From: Nocardioides potassii
GTDB lineage: Bacteria; Actinomycetota; Actinomycetes; Propionibacteriales; Nocardioidaceae
Direction of reading: 5' to 3'
Length of the DNA: 64,000 bases
Assembly (NCBI RefSeq): GCF_021648885.1
Contig: NZ_JAKJHZ010000003.1
Location: 496,001 to 560,000 of the forward strand
Shown: positions 33,793-42,695 of the stretch, one piece after another
Layout: each line of letters begins with the position of its first letter
Position numbering within the stretch: position 1 is the stretch's first letter
Notes under the pieces: generated by a model
Databases searched by the model: none
Seen by the model: the letters and a program-made list of their open reading frames with translations, nothing else
What the model was told of the DNA's origin: nothing
Made by a program: the position numbers and the translations under genes

Positions 33793-35040
33793 GTGATCTG
33801 CGTCGTGCTGCTGGCGGCGGGTGAGGCCTGGGAGTCCCCGGCGCTGGCCGACCTCGAGGCGCACCCCGGCGTCGTGGTGCTCAAGCGCTGCGTCGACGTC
33901 GACGACCTGCTCGCCGCGGTCACCAGCGGGCAGGTCGACGTGGCGGTGGTCGCGCTCGACGCGCCGGGGCTCGACCCGGCGAGCGTGACCCACCTGCGCC
34001 GGCACGCCGTGCGTCCCGTCGCGGTGACGGCGTCGAGGTCCGACGACCTCGACGTGCGCGAGCACGCCCAGCGGCTCGGCATCACGGCGGTCGTCGGCTC
34101 CGGAGAGCTGGCGACGATCCCCGAGGTCGTGACCGCCGTGGAGGAGGGCGACACCCGGGCACGCGGCGACGACGTCCCGGACCTCGAGGCAGGTCCCGGG
34201 CCGACGAGCGACGCAGGGCGGGTGGTCGTCGTGTGGGGCCCGGCCGGCGCCCCCGGTCGTACGACGATCGCCACCAACCTGGCCTGGGAGCTCGCGAGCC
34301 GCGGGGTCGACGCGGTGCTGGCCGACCTGGACCCCTACGGCGGGTCGGTGGCCCAGCAGCTCGGGGTCCTCGACGAGGTGTCCGGGATCCTGTCCGCGGC
34401 CCGTCTCGCGGCGTCCGGGCACCTCGACGAGCGCTTCGCCTCGGTGTGCCGCGGCGTGGGGGAGCACCTCGCGGTGGTCACCGGGCTGCCACGTGCCGAC
34501 CGGTGGCGCGAGGTGCGCGCGGCCCAGGTGCACCAGCTCCTCGAGCGTGCGAGCGCGCTCGGCCACGTCGTCGTGGACACCGGATTCAGCGTCGAGGACG
34601 ACGGCGGGCACGACCTGGGCGGCCGCCCGGGGCGCAACGCGCTCACCCTCGCCTCCCTCGACCGGGCCGACGAGGTCGTGGTGGTCGGGGCGGCGGACCC
34701 GGTCGGCCTGGCGCGACTGGCGCGGGCGCTGGTGGACCTGCGCGACCGTGGTGGCGGGGTGCCCGTCCGCGTCGTGGTGAACCGGATGCGGGACTCCATC
34801 GGGTGGTCGGAGAAGGAGATCGCCGGGATGGTCGAGGGGTTCAGCCGGGTCGCCGGCCTCCACTTCCTGCCCGAGGACCGCGCCGGGGTCGACCGGGCGC
34901 TGGTGTCCGGCCGTCCACTGGCCGACGCGGGCGACTCCGCGCTCGTGCAAGGGCTGTGCACGCTCACCGACGCCGTCTTCCCCTCCTCCGCTCGCCCCGT
35001 GTCCGGCAGACGGCGGCAGCGTCGCGGTAAAAAACCGTAG
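33793..35040 (+). CDS. CpaE/MinD-like ATPase
   Basis: The 415-residue protein has an N-terminal receiver-like domain without an obvious phosphorylation site (VVLLAAGEAWESPALADLEA) and a MinD/ParA-like ATPase domain after residue about 140. The P-loop is deviant: WGPAGAPGRTTIATNLAWEL has GAPGRTT instead of GGVGKTT, so the signature and P-loop lysines are absent. VDTGF and VVNRM mark later strands. CpaE proteins place pilus machinery at the cell pole. The replaced lysine could mean weak or altered ATP use; Arg at that position occurs in some CpaE-like proteins. Confidence 0.75.
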   Translation: MICVVLLAAGEAWESPALADLEAHPGVVVLKRCVDVDDLLAAVTSGQVDVAVVALDAPGLDPASVTHLRRHAVRPVAVTASRSDDLDVREHAQRLGITAVVGSGELATIPEVVTAVEEGDTRARGDDVPDLEAGPGPTSDAGRVVVVWGPAGAPGRTTIATNLAWELASRGVDAVLADLDPYGGSVAQQLGVLDEVSGILSAARLAASGHLDERFASVCRGVGEHLAVVTGLPRADRWREVRAAQVHQLLERASALGHVVVDTGFSVEDDGGHDLGGRPGRNALTLASLDRADEVVVVGAADPVGLARLARALVDLRDRGGGVPVRVVVNRMRDSIGWSEKEIAGMVEGFSRVAGLHFLPEDRAGVDRALVSGRPLADAGDSALVQGLCTLTDAVFPSSARPVSGRRRQRRGKKP

Positions 35041-35053
35041 AAATTGTCCAAAT

Positions 35054-35092
35054 CCTCAAGGTTCGTCGTAGTTTGGGTGTCAATCCTTGAGG
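35054..35092 (+). promoter_or_regulatory. Inverted repeat overlapping the RTX gene ribosome site
   Basis: CCTCAAGG (35054-35061) and CCTTGAGG (35085-35092) are perfect inverted copies 23 bp apart, each preceded by AAT. The right arm contains most of the TTGAGGAG ribosome site of the gene starting at 35101. A hairpin would hide that site. The surrounding leader is notably AT-rich for this genome. Confidence 0.5.
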
Positions 35093-35100
35093 AGACTCCC

Positions 35101-36000
35101 GTGATACGACCGCTCCGGGTCGGCGTACTGACGTTGACCACACTCACCATGGCCGCGACGCCTGCCCTCGCCGCGCCGATGATGCGCGGCACGACCACCA
35201 GCGACGTCATCAACGGCAAGGCCCGTGCCGACGTCATCATGGCCATCGGCGGCAACGACAAGATCGCCGGCCGCGGCGGTGACGACAAGATCTACGCCGG
35301 CAACGGAGACGACGTGGTCACCGGCGACGACGGCAACGACTGGATCACCGCCCAGCCCGGCAACGACTGGGCCGCCGGCGGCAACGGCAACGACCGCATC
35401 GACGGCGGGTCCGGCAACGACACCGTGTACGGCGGCGAGGGCGACGACATCCTCGCGGCCAACGTGGGCGACGACGTCCTCTACGGCGAGGCCGGCAACG
35501 ACCTGCTCGGTGGCAACGACGGCAACGACCGCCTCGTCGGTGGCGACGGCTCCGACAAGCACATCGGCGGCGCCGGCGACGACTGGATCGACGGCGGCGC
35601 CGGCGACGACGGTGCCATCCAGGGCGGGCCCGGCAACGACGTGCTCATCGACGGTGATGGCAACGACTGGCTGGTCAAGGGCGACGAGGGCGACGACACC
35701 GTCTTCCTCGGCAACGGCGCGGACAAGGTCTTCAGCGAGCAGGGCAACGACACGATCTACGTGCTGCCCGACGGCTTCGTCGACAAGATCCGCTGCGACG
35801 ACGGCACCCAGGAGAACGGGACCGCCGACCGGGTCTACTTCGTCGGCAGCCGCGACCCGCTCGACGTGGTCGACCCCTTCGGCAGCTGCGAGATCGTCGA
35901 GGTCCTCGCCGAGCTCCCGGCCAGCTGGCCCTACGGTCCGGTCCAGCTCCCCAACGGACGCTTCATGCCGCGAAGAGCAGGTACAGACCTCCCACGGTGA
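35101..36000 (+). CDS. Secreted RTX-repeat calcium-binding protein
   Basis: The GTG at 35101 with GAGGAG 6 bp upstream starts a signal peptide (VGVLTLTTLTMAATPALAAP). About 18 nonapeptide-type repeats follow (GGDDKIYAGNGDDVVTGDDG pattern, G-G-x-G-x-D), the Ca-binding beta-roll of RTX proteins, from residue about 55 to 215. The C-terminal 80 residues have two Cys (IRCDDG, GSCEIVEV). No enzymatic domain is present. Export by the Sec route is indicated by the N-terminal signal, unlike type I-secreted RTX toxins. The last 38 bp overlap the convergent membrane gene. Confidence 0.82.
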   Translation: MIRPLRVGVLTLTTLTMAATPALAAPMMRGTTTSDVINGKARADVIMAIGGNDKIAGRGGDDKIYAGNGDDVVTGDDGNDWITAQPGNDWAAGGNGNDRIDGGSGNDTVYGGEGDDILAANVGDDVLYGEAGNDLLGGNDGNDRLVGGDGSDKHIGGAGDDWIDGGAGDDGAIQGGPGNDVLIDGDGNDWLVKGDEGDDTVFLGNGADKVFSEQGNDTIYVLPDGFVDKIRCDDGTQENGTADRVYFVGSRDPLDVVDPFGSCEIVEVLAELPASWPYGPVQLPNGRFMPRRAGTDLPR

Positions 36001-37324
36001 AGCCCACCATCGCCACGAGCAGCGGCAGCTGACCGGTGAGCTGGTGCCTGCGCGGCAGGAGCTTGATCGCGCGGTCGTGTGCCGCGACCACGCCGACCAC
36101 GTGCCCCAGTGCGACGGCGACCACCTTCGTCACGGCCAGGAAGGTCGGGTGCGTCGAGAGCCAGTAGTCCACCTGGAGGTCGGCGGTCCCGAGGAAGTCG
36201 TCCCCGCGGCTGAACGGGTCGCTCAGCTGGATGACCGTGCGCTGGCCGTACTCGACCAGGTAGGTCAGGTAGTGGGCCGTCACGTAGCCGACGATGATCG
36301 GCACGACGGAGTGGGCGAAGAGGGACGGGAGCGCCCGTCGCGGGGTGTCGCTGGTGACGCCTGTCGCCATCGTCGCGACGGTCAGGATGAGTGCCACGCC
36401 GAGCGAGAAGACGACCAGCGCGAGGGTGTCGGGCAGCATCCGCGTGGTCGAGAGCGACTGCACGAGCTTGAGCCACGGCGTGGACTCGCGGAACGAGTCG
36501 AACGCCGTGCTGCCGAACAGCACGCCCACCACCGCGACGAGACCGGGCCGGGCGACCAGCGTGTCGAGGTTCGCGAGCGGGCTGCGCAGCACGAGCCGCC
36601 CCTCACGTCGGCCCCAGATCGAGAGCTTGGCGACCAGCGAGGAGTAGACCTCGAACGGATCGGCGCGGGCGAGGAACGTCGTACCCCACACGGCGGAGCC
36701 GATCAGCATGATCCCGAGGTACGCCGCGCACCACAGGCGTACCGGGCCGAGGGCCGTCGAGCTCGGGTAGACCAGCTCGAGCCAGACGAAGGCGAAGAGC
36801 GCGAGCGCCGCCGGCCAGTAGCCGAGCCGCTCGGGGTAGGGCCGCAGGCCCTCGCCGTCGGGCACTCCCGACACGCGGGCGAACAGCATGCTGATCGTGC
36901 GCGCGGGGCTGATCGCCTTGAAGAACGGCCCGAGCAGCAGCGAGGCGGGCACCAGCCCGACCCACAGCAGCACGTAGAAGGTCCCGAGGAAGGGGTTGAT
37001 CAGGCTGTCCTTGCCGAAGACCGCCGCCGCGCCCACGTAGAGGAGGACGACCATCCCGAACACCCGGCCGGCGACGGCCAGGGCGCGTGAGGAGACGAGG
37101 CGGTCGAGCCACTCGGGGGCGGGCCGGCCGCTGGTGGCGGCGTCGTAGCGCGGCTCGCGCCACGCGACGGCCAGCACGGTGAACGAGATCACCAGTGCCG
37201 CCACGGCCCCGGCGATCGCCAGCTCGGAGGGGATCGGCAGGTCCTTCGCGCCACCGAGCCCGTGGGCCGAGATCGAGCCCGGGATCGAACGGGGGAGCGG
37301 GTCGCCCACGCCCAGCCCGCTCAC
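35963..37324 (-). CDS. Polytopic membrane protein
   Basis: The 453-residue protein has about 10-11 membrane segments (for example SELAIAGAVAALVISFTVLA, WLELVYPSSTALGPVRLW and LPLLVAMVGFTVGGLYLLFA) with several conserved-looking His and Trp in loops (HSVVPIIVGYVTAHYLTYLV). Similar actinobacterial proteins are sometimes labelled fenitrothion hydrolase, a name I do not consider evidence of function. The GTG start overlaps the stop of the upstream lipoprotein by 4 bp, so the two form a pair. The His-rich membrane part and cupredoxin-like partner hint at a metal-related role; this is inference. Confidence 0.6.
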   Translation of the reverse strand: MSGLGVGDPLPRSIPGSISAHGLGGAKDLPIPSELAIAGAVAALVISFTVLAVAWREPRYDAATSGRPAPEWLDRLVSSRALAVAGRVFGMVVLLYVGAAAVFGKDSLINPFLGTFYVLLWVGLVPASLLLGPFFKAISPARTISMLFARVSGVPDGEGLRPYPERLGYWPAALALFAFVWLELVYPSSTALGPVRLWCAAYLGIMLIGSAVWGTTFLARADPFEVYSSLVAKLSIWGRREGRLVLRSPLANLDTLVARPGLVAVVGVLFGSTAFDSFRESTPWLKLVQSLSTTRMLPDTLALVVFSLGVALILTVATMATGVTSDTPRRALPSLFAHSVVPIIVGYVTAHYLTYLVEYGQRTVIQLSDPFSRGDDFLGTADLQVDYWLSTHPTFLAVTKVVAVALGHVVGVVAAHDRAIKLLPRRHQLTGQLPLLVAMVGFTVGGLYLLFAA

Positions 37325-37695
37325 CGGACTTCGAGCTGGAGCAGGACCACGTCGGGCTCGTGGCTCTCGACCTCGACCACGCCGGGCCGGTCGATGGTGA
37401 GCTCGTGCTCGGAGGTGCCCGCGTCGTACTCGATCTCCTGCTCCGGCGTGCTGTGCACGTGGAGCTCGCCGGCCTGGTCGGCGTCGATGGTGAGCGTGAG
37501 CGTCTGGTCGACGCCGAGCTCGACCCGCTCGCCGTTGGGCGTGAAGTCGTCGCCCTTGCGGGTCACCGTGATGGCGACCGCGTCGCCGTCGGTCGTCGGA
37601 CCCGCGGAGTCGGCCGGCGAGTCGTCACCGCCGCAGGCGGTGAGGCCGAGCCCCAGCACGAGGACGAGGGGAGCGGCACGGAGGGGCAGTCGCAT
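37321..37695 (-). CDS. Cupredoxin-like lipoprotein
   Basis: The 124-residue protein begins with a lipoprotein signal: basic start, hydrophobic stretch PLVLVLGLGLTACGG with lipobox L-T-A-C. The mature part is a single beta-sandwich (ITVTRKGDDFTPNGERVELG and LHVHSTPEQEIEY), like the cupredoxin fold. H-V-H is a possible metal site, but the Cys/Met of blue-copper proteins is missing. It precedes and overlaps the membrane gene (GTGA). The ATG at 37695 is preferred over longer frames because it places the basic residues next to the hydrophobic core. Confidence 0.7.
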   Translation of the reverse strand: MRLPLRAAPLVLVLGLGLTACGGDDSPADSAGPTTDGDAVAITVTRKGDDFTPNGERVELGVDQTLTLTIDADQAGELHVHSTPEQEIEYDAGTSEHELTIDRPGVVEVESHEPDVVLLQLEVR

Positions 37696-37747
37696 GTCTG
37701 CCAGAATCCCACGAGGGACAAGCATCGGAGACGAGTGGGGGACCGGG

Positions 37748-39178
37748 ATGAGTGATCGGCTGCGGCCGCGGGACCTGGCCATCCTGGCCGCCGAGTCCCC
37801 CACGACGCCGATGCACAACGCGACGGTCGAGATCTTCGACCCGGGCACGTCCGGGTTCGACCACGACCGGCTCGTCGAGCTGATCGCGGACCGGATCGCC
37901 TTCGTGCCGCGCTACCGGCAGCGCCTGCAGACGGTTCCCGGCCGGCTGGCCAACCCGGCGTGGGTCGACGACGAGGGCTTCGACCTCGGCTACCACGTAC
38001 GCCGTTCGGCGCTGCCGCGACCGGGGACGATGGACCAGCTCCGTGAGCTCGTCGCCCGCATCGCCTCGCGGCCCCTCGACCGGACCCGGCCGCTGTGGGA
38101 GGTCTACTTCGTCGAGGGCCTGGCCGAGGGCCGGATCGCCCTGCTGACCAAGAGCCACCAGATCCTCGTCGACGGCCGCGAGACCGTCGACATCGGCCAG
38201 GTACTGCTCGACACCTCTCCGGACCGCTCGACCCTCGGCCACGACGACGACTGGCGACCGCGGCGCACGGCCGGTCCGGTCGCGGCCGCGCTCAACGCGG
38301 TCACCGACACCCTGGAGAAGCCGAGCACGCTCTGGTCGACCACCCGCGCCAACGCCGAGTCCGTCGCCCGGCAGGCCGCGGCCGCCACCGGCCGCGTGGC
38401 CGAGGTGGCGAGCGCGCTCGCGGGTCGCGGTCCGGTCCACTCGACGCCCGTCCACCGCAAGCTCTCGCAGCAGCGCCGCTTCGTCACGGTGCGCACCGAG
38501 CTCACGGACTACCGACGGATCCGCGAGGTGCACGGCGGCACCGTCAACGACGTCATCCTCGCCACGCTGGCCGGTGGCCTGCGCGGCTGGCTGATGACCC
38601 GGGCGGAGTCGATGGGAGGCATGCGGACCATCAAGGCGATCGTGCCGATGTCGGTCATCGACGACGAGCTCGAGGCGACCTCGCTCGGCACCCAGATCAC
38701 CGGCCACCTGGTGAACCTGCCGGTCGGCGAGCAGAGCCCGGTCGTGCGGCTCCACCAGGTCAGCTACGACCTTAAGGCCCACCGCGACAACGGCCGGGCC
38801 GTGTCCGCGCGGCGGCTGTCCGGGATCGCCGGCTTCGCGCCCACGACGTTCCACGCGCTCGGCTCCCGGCTCGCCGCGGCCGAGCTGCGCGGCGGCTTCC
38901 AGGTGTCGATCACCAACGTGCCGGGACCGCAGTTCCCGCTCTACGCCGACGGCGCCCGGATGCTCGAGTCCTACCCCGTGCACCCGCTGCTGCCCGACCA
39001 CCCGCTCGCCTTCGGCGTGACGTCGTACGACGGCGGGGTGTTCTACGGCATCACCGCCGACCGCGACGCCGTGCCCGACGCCGACGTGCTGGGCCAGTGC
39101 GTGCTGGAAGCGCTCGAGGAGCTCAACGACTCGGCCAGCGACTCGCGGCCACGCGCACCGAGGGGACGCAAGAAGTGA
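37748..39178 (+). CDS. WS/DGAT-family acyltransferase
   Basis: The 476-residue protein belongs to the wax ester synthase/diacylglycerol acyltransferase family. PLDRTRPLWEVYFVEGL and ITNVPGPQFPLYADGARM are diagnostic. The catalytic motif H-H-x3-D-G is present as SHQILVDG: the second His and the Asp-Gly are kept, while the first His is Ser. This family makes triacylglycerol or wax esters from acyl-CoA as storage lipid at the membrane. The ATG at 37748 is preceded by a GGGG-A rich site. The next gene overlaps the stop (GTGA). Confidence 0.87.
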   Translation: MSDRLRPRDLAILAAESPTTPMHNATVEIFDPGTSGFDHDRLVELIADRIAFVPRYRQRLQTVPGRLANPAWVDDEGFDLGYHVRRSALPRPGTMDQLRELVARIASRPLDRTRPLWEVYFVEGLAEGRIALLTKSHQILVDGRETVDIGQVLLDTSPDRSTLGHDDDWRPRRTAGPVAAALNAVTDTLEKPSTLWSTTRANAESVARQAAAATGRVAEVASALAGRGPVHSTPVHRKLSQQRRFVTVRTELTDYRRIREVHGGTVNDVILATLAGGLRGWLMTRAESMGGMRTIKAIVPMSVIDDELEATSLGTQITGHLVNLPVGEQSPVVRLHQVSYDLKAHRDNGRAVSARRLSGIAGFAPTTFHALGSRLAAAELRGGFQVSITNVPGPQFPLYADGARMLESYPVHPLLPDHPLAFGVTSYDGGVFYGITADRDAVPDADVLGQCVLEALEELNDSASDSRPRAPRGRKK

Positions 39179-39519
39179 CCCGCCGCTACCTGCCCACCAC
39201 GCTCCCGCGCCTCGCAGAGGAGTGGGAGGCCGCCGGGCCGGGGGTCGCGGACGCCGTGGTCGCCGCGGACGACGGCGAGGAGACGGAGTACGTCGCCCTC
39301 ATGAGCGCCGCAGACGTCTCGGCCGACCTGCTGGCCGGCCTGCCCGACGGGCAGCGTCGGCGCGTCGTGGTGGTCGCCGAGACGGCGACCGCCGACGCGC
39401 CCGTCACCTGGCGCGACGTGGTGGCGGTGCACGTCGACGACCACGACGACGCGGACCCCGACGACGACCTCGCCTGGTGGGCGACGCAGGAGATCGGCGA
39501 CCTCCTCTCCCGCCCCTGA
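39175..39519 (+). CDS. DUF6912-like small protein
   Basis: The 114-residue acidic protein begins TRRYLPTTLPRLAEEWEAAG, a pattern (R-x-Y-x-P-T-T-L-P) I associate with DUF6912 proteins of actinobacteria. RRVVVVAE and WRDVVAVHVDD are core strands, and the tail is Asp-rich. The GTG start overlaps the acyltransferase stop. The function is unknown. pruA begins 45 bp downstream. Confidence 0.65.
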   Translation: MTRRYLPTTLPRLAEEWEAAGPGVADAVVAADDGEETEYVALMSAADVSADLLAGLPDGQRRRVVVVAETATADAPVTWRDVVAVHVDDHDDADPDDDLAWWATQEIGDLLSRP

Positions 39520-39563
39520 GGCCCGCTTGGTGGCGCACCCCCCTCTCTGACACGATCAGCGAC

Positions 39564-41192
39564 ATGGACGCGATCACCTTCCCGCCGGCCCCGACGAACG
39601 AGCCGAACCTCACCTACGCCCCGGGGACCAAGGAGCGCGAGGCACTGCTCGTCGAGCTCGCGCGGCTCGAGGGCGAGCAGCGCACCTTCCCGGCAGTCGT
39701 CGGCGGCGAGCACCGCGACGGCGGCGGCGCGGAGGTCGAGGTCGTCCAGCCGCACGACCACGGCCACGTCCTCGGCACCCTGAAGAACTCGACGACCTCC
39801 GACGCCGAGGCGGCGGTGGCGGCCGCTGCTGCGGCGGCACCGGACTGGCAGGCGATGCCGTTCGACGAGCGGTGCGCGATCATCCTCAAGGCCGCCGACC
39901 TGCTGGCCGGTCCGTGGCGCCAGCGCCTCAACGCCGCCACCATGCTGGGCCAGTCGAAGACCGCCTTCCAGGCCGAGATCGACGCGGCGTGCGAGCTGAT
40001 CGACTTCTGGCGGTTCAATGTCCACTACGCCAAGCAGATCCTCACCGACCAGCCCATCGCGAACAGCCCGGGCGTCTGGAACCGCACGGACCACCGCCCG
40101 CTCGAGGGGTTCGTCTACGCGATCACGCCGTTCAACTTCACCGCCATCGCCGGCAACCTGCCGACCGCGCCGGCCCTGATGGGCAACACGGTCATCTGGA
40201 AGCCGTCGCCGACCCAGCAGCTCGCCGCGTCGCTGACGATGGAGCTGCTCGAGGAGGCCGGGATGCCGCCCGGCGTCATCAACATGCTGCCCGGCGACGG
40301 CCTCGACGTGTCCAAGGTGGTCATGCCGCACCGCGACCTGGCCGGCATCCACTTCACCGGCTCCACGCCGACCTTCCAGCACCTGTGGCGCACCATCGGC
40401 GAGAACATCACCGGCTACCGCGCCTACCCCCGCATCGTGGGCGAGACCGGCGGCAAGGACTTCATCGTCGCCCACCCGTCGGCCGATCCGGACGTGCTGC
40501 GCGTGGCGATGATCCGCGGCGCGTTCGAGTTCCAGGGGCAGAAGTGCTCGGCCGCCTCCCGCGCCTACGTCCCGCGCTCGGTCTGGGCGAAGATCAAGGA
40601 CCAGCTCATCGCTGACACCGAGGCGCTCTCGATGGGCGACGTCACCGACCTGTCCCACTTCATGGGTGCCGTGATCGACCAGCGTGCCTTCGACAAGCAC
40701 AAGACCGCCATCGAGCGGGCGCGCGCCACTGACGGCCTCGACATCCTCGCCGGCGGCCAGGTCGACGACTCCGAGGGCTTCTTCGTGCGCCCGACGATCG
40801 TCGAGGGCGGCGACCCCACCGACGAGATGTTCAGCACCGAGTACTTCGGCCCGATCCTCACCGTCCACGTGTACGACGACGCCGACTTCGAGTCCGTCGT
40901 CGCCCAGATGGAGTCGTTCGCGCCCTACGCCCTGACGGGCGCGATCATCGCGCAGGACCGCGCCGCGATCGCGTGGGCCCGCAAGACGCTGCGCTTCGCG
41001 GCCGGCAACTTCTACATCAACGACAAGCCCACCGGTGCCGTGGTGGGCCAGCAGCCGTTCGGCGGCGGGCGCGCCTCGGGCACCAACGACAAGGCCGGCG
41101 CCGCGGTCAACCTGCTGCGCTGGACCTCGCCCCGCTCGATCAAGGAGACCTTCGTCCCGCCGACGGACCACCGCTACCCGCACCAGGGCTGA
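39564..41192 (+). CDS. pruA: L-glutamate gamma-semialdehyde dehydrogenase
   Basis: The 542-residue aldehyde dehydrogenase is of the P5C dehydrogenase group. The catalytic Cys is C328 (FQGQKCSAASR), the general base E294 (VGETGGKDF), and NAD binds in the TPFNFTAIAGN and FTGSTPTF segments. The N-terminus (FPPAPTNEPNLTYAPGTKER) is the PruA/RocA type. It oxidises glutamate semialdehyde to glutamate at the end of proline degradation. Proline dehydrogenase is not in the window. Glutamate produced could feed the large dehydrogenase at 42696. Confidence 0.94.
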   Translation: MDAITFPPAPTNEPNLTYAPGTKEREALLVELARLEGEQRTFPAVVGGEHRDGGGAEVEVVQPHDHGHVLGTLKNSTTSDAEAAVAAAAAAAPDWQAMPFDERCAIILKAADLLAGPWRQRLNAATMLGQSKTAFQAEIDAACELIDFWRFNVHYAKQILTDQPIANSPGVWNRTDHRPLEGFVYAITPFNFTAIAGNLPTAPALMGNTVIWKPSPTQQLAASLTMELLEEAGMPPGVINMLPGDGLDVSKVVMPHRDLAGIHFTGSTPTFQHLWRTIGENITGYRAYPRIVGETGGKDFIVAHPSADPDVLRVAMIRGAFEFQGQKCSAASRAYVPRSVWAKIKDQLIADTEALSMGDVTDLSHFMGAVIDQRAFDKHKTAIERARATDGLDILAGGQVDDSEGFFVRPTIVEGGDPTDEMFSTEYFGPILTVHVYDDADFESVVAQMESFAPYALTGAIIAQDRAAIAWARKTLRFAAGNFYINDKPTGAVVGQQPFGGGRASGTNDKAGAAVNLLRWTSPRSIKETFVPPTDHRYPHQG

Positions 41193-41195
41193 GGC

Positions 41196-41438
41196 GTGCT
41201 GCGACCCCTGCTCCCGACCGTCTGGCACATGGGTGCGCTGCACCCGATCGAGCAGGTCCTCACGCTGCTGCTGGCGTTCGGACCGTTCGCCGTGCTCGGG
41301 GTCGTGGTGTGGCTGCGCCGGCGCGAGGACGACGCGCAGGATGCCGCGGAGGACGACGCGACAGATCCCGACGACGAGGTCGCTCGCGAGGCGGAGGGCG
41401 CGCGGCCGAGCCGCGACGGGACACCGCCGGTCAGCTAA
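41196..41438 (+). CDS. Small single-span membrane protein
   Basis: The GTG at 41196, 3 bp after pruA, gives 80 residues with one membrane helix (VLTLLLAFGPFAVLGVVVWL) and a strongly acidic cytoplasmic tail (DDAQDAAEDDATDPDDE). The form is common among unnamed actinobacterial proteins. The last 8 bp overlap the convergent gene. The function is unknown. Confidence 0.6.
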   Translation: MLRPLLPTVWHMGALHPIEQVLTLLLAFGPFAVLGVVVWLRRREDDAQDAAEDDATDPDDEVAREAEGARPSRDGTPPVS

Positions 41439-42075
41439 AGACCGGCAGCCGGACCTCGCCGAGCTGGTCGCGCTCGGCGGGTGTCGGCTCGGCCCGTCCG
41501 GTGCCGACCAGCGCCACGCGCTCGTCGGTCCAGTCGGCGACCGGTCGACCGAGGAGCTCCTCCACGACCCGACGGGTCTCCCGAAGACCCTGTGCCGCGG
41601 GCGGTGGGGCCTGGTCGAGGTGCGTCACCAGGTCGAGGTGGTGCAGCGTGGCCTCGACGGCGAGCGTGCTGGCGAGGTCGGCCGCGACGATCGCATGCCC
41701 CTGGGTGAGCAGCACCTCGTCGTCCTCGAGCGTCGACACCGCCAGCGCAGCCGCGGCGGAGGCCTCGAGGTAGCGCTCGCAGAGCGACCCGAACGAGTGC
41801 AGCCCGGCCTCGACGCGGGTCATCCGGCGGTTCCGCTCGTCGGCTTGCGGGTCGCTGCCCCACTGGCGCCAGTAGTCGACGGCGTCGCAGTCGGCCGCCC
41901 TCCCGGCGGGGGTGTGCGCGGCGACCAGGGCGCGTACGGCGTCGGCGTGCAGGTGCCACACGAGGTCGTGTGCCGTCCACCCGACGCACCCTGTCGGGGT
42001 CCAGCCCTGCTCGTCCTGGAGGCCGCCGACGACCGACGCGAGCGCGGCGTAGGTGTCGCGGAGCACGGCGCTCAC
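41431..42075 (-). CDS. Mycothiol-dependent maleylpyruvate isomerase-type DinB protein
   Basis: The 214-residue protein has the MDMPI/TIGR03083 N-terminal bundle: WTAHDLVWHLHADAV carries the first metal His, and VEATLHHLDLV supplies the His pair that completes the site. Members use mycothiol as cofactor or are uncharacterised; mshB at 4448 shows that this organism makes mycothiol. The substrate is unknown. The GTG start overlaps the stop of the upstream gene (GTGA). Confidence 0.75.
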   Translation of the reverse strand: MSAVLRDTYAALASVVGGLQDEQGWTPTGCVGWTAHDLVWHLHADAVRALVAAHTPAGRAADCDAVDYWRQWGSDPQADERNRRMTRVEAGLHSFGSLCERYLEASAAAALAVSTLEDDEVLLTQGHAIVAADLASTLAVEATLHHLDLVTHLDQAPPPAAQGLRETRRVVEELLGRPVADWTDERVALVGTGRAEPTPAERDQLGEVRLPVFS

Positions 42076-42545
42076 GAGCGGGCCAGGTACTCCCGGCCGA
42101 CCTTCTGCTCCACGTCGAGGGCGGCGGAGAAGATGCCGACGATCAGCTGCTCGATCTTGCCGCCCACCAGCGGGATCTTCACGGTGAGGTCGAGGTCGAC
42201 GGACTCGGTCGTGGTCCCGCCGGACTCCACCAGCTCCATCGTCCCGACGGCCTCCCCGGGCTTGCCCGGGATCGTGAGGCGTACGTCGGCCGTGGTCGGG
42301 GAGGTCCAGTCCTCGGTCTGCACGATGAGGATCTCGTCGCCGACGAACTTCCGGGCGAAGGACGGGATGTCGTCGGCGGAGCGCACCTGCTCGACCGTCA
42401 CGTGGTCGCCCTCGATGCTGACCGAGCCGCGCAGGACCTTCTGCCGCTGGAGCACCTCCTCGCGGAACGCCTGGTCGTCGAGCATCGCCGCGACCTGCTC
42501 CGCCGTGGCGTCGTACGTCAGCTCCTTGGTGAGCCTGGTGCCCAT
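42072..42545 (-). CDS. DUF2505 family protein (SRPBCC-like)
   Basis: The 157-residue protein begins LTKELTYDATAEQVAAMLDD and ends with KIPLVGGKIEQLIVGIFSAA, the DUF2505 pattern, a helix-grip fold related to START-like lipid-binding domains. The ATG at 42545 is chosen because AGGTGGAG lies 5-12 bp upstream; a longer frame would remove this site. The function is unknown; binding of a hydrophobic ligand is inferred from the fold. It is co-transcribed with the DinB-type gene. Confidence 0.75.
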   Translation of the reverse strand: MGTRLTKELTYDATAEQVAAMLDDQAFREEVLQRQKVLRGSVSIEGDHVTVEQVRSADDIPSFARKFVGDEILIVQTEDWTSPTTADVRLTIPGKPGEAVGTMELVESGGTTTESVDLDLTVKIPLVGGKIEQLIVGIFSAALDVEQKVGREYLARS

Positions 42546-42695
42546 GTCTCCACCCGCATTCCGTGTCGTCGTGGGGCCGTTCCCGAGCCCCGGATCCTGC
42601 CTCATCATGGACTGAACGACGGGCTCCGGAGCGGCGTTACGCGCCGGTAGGGACCTGTGTTGTGACCGTCACTCGGCGGGTTCTATGGTCGGTGC

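Noticed and set aside
30474..34277. Very long open frame on the minus strand across sigE, htrA and the SAF/CpaE genes
   Set aside because: It opposes well-recognised genes on the plus strand. Its translation is low-complexity Arg/Gly/Ala/Val sequence typical of antisense frames in high-GC DNA.
35025..35037. CGGT-AAAAA-ACCG as a terminator of the CpaE-like gene
   Set aside because: It lies inside the coding end of the gene, has only a 4-bp stem and no T-run after it.
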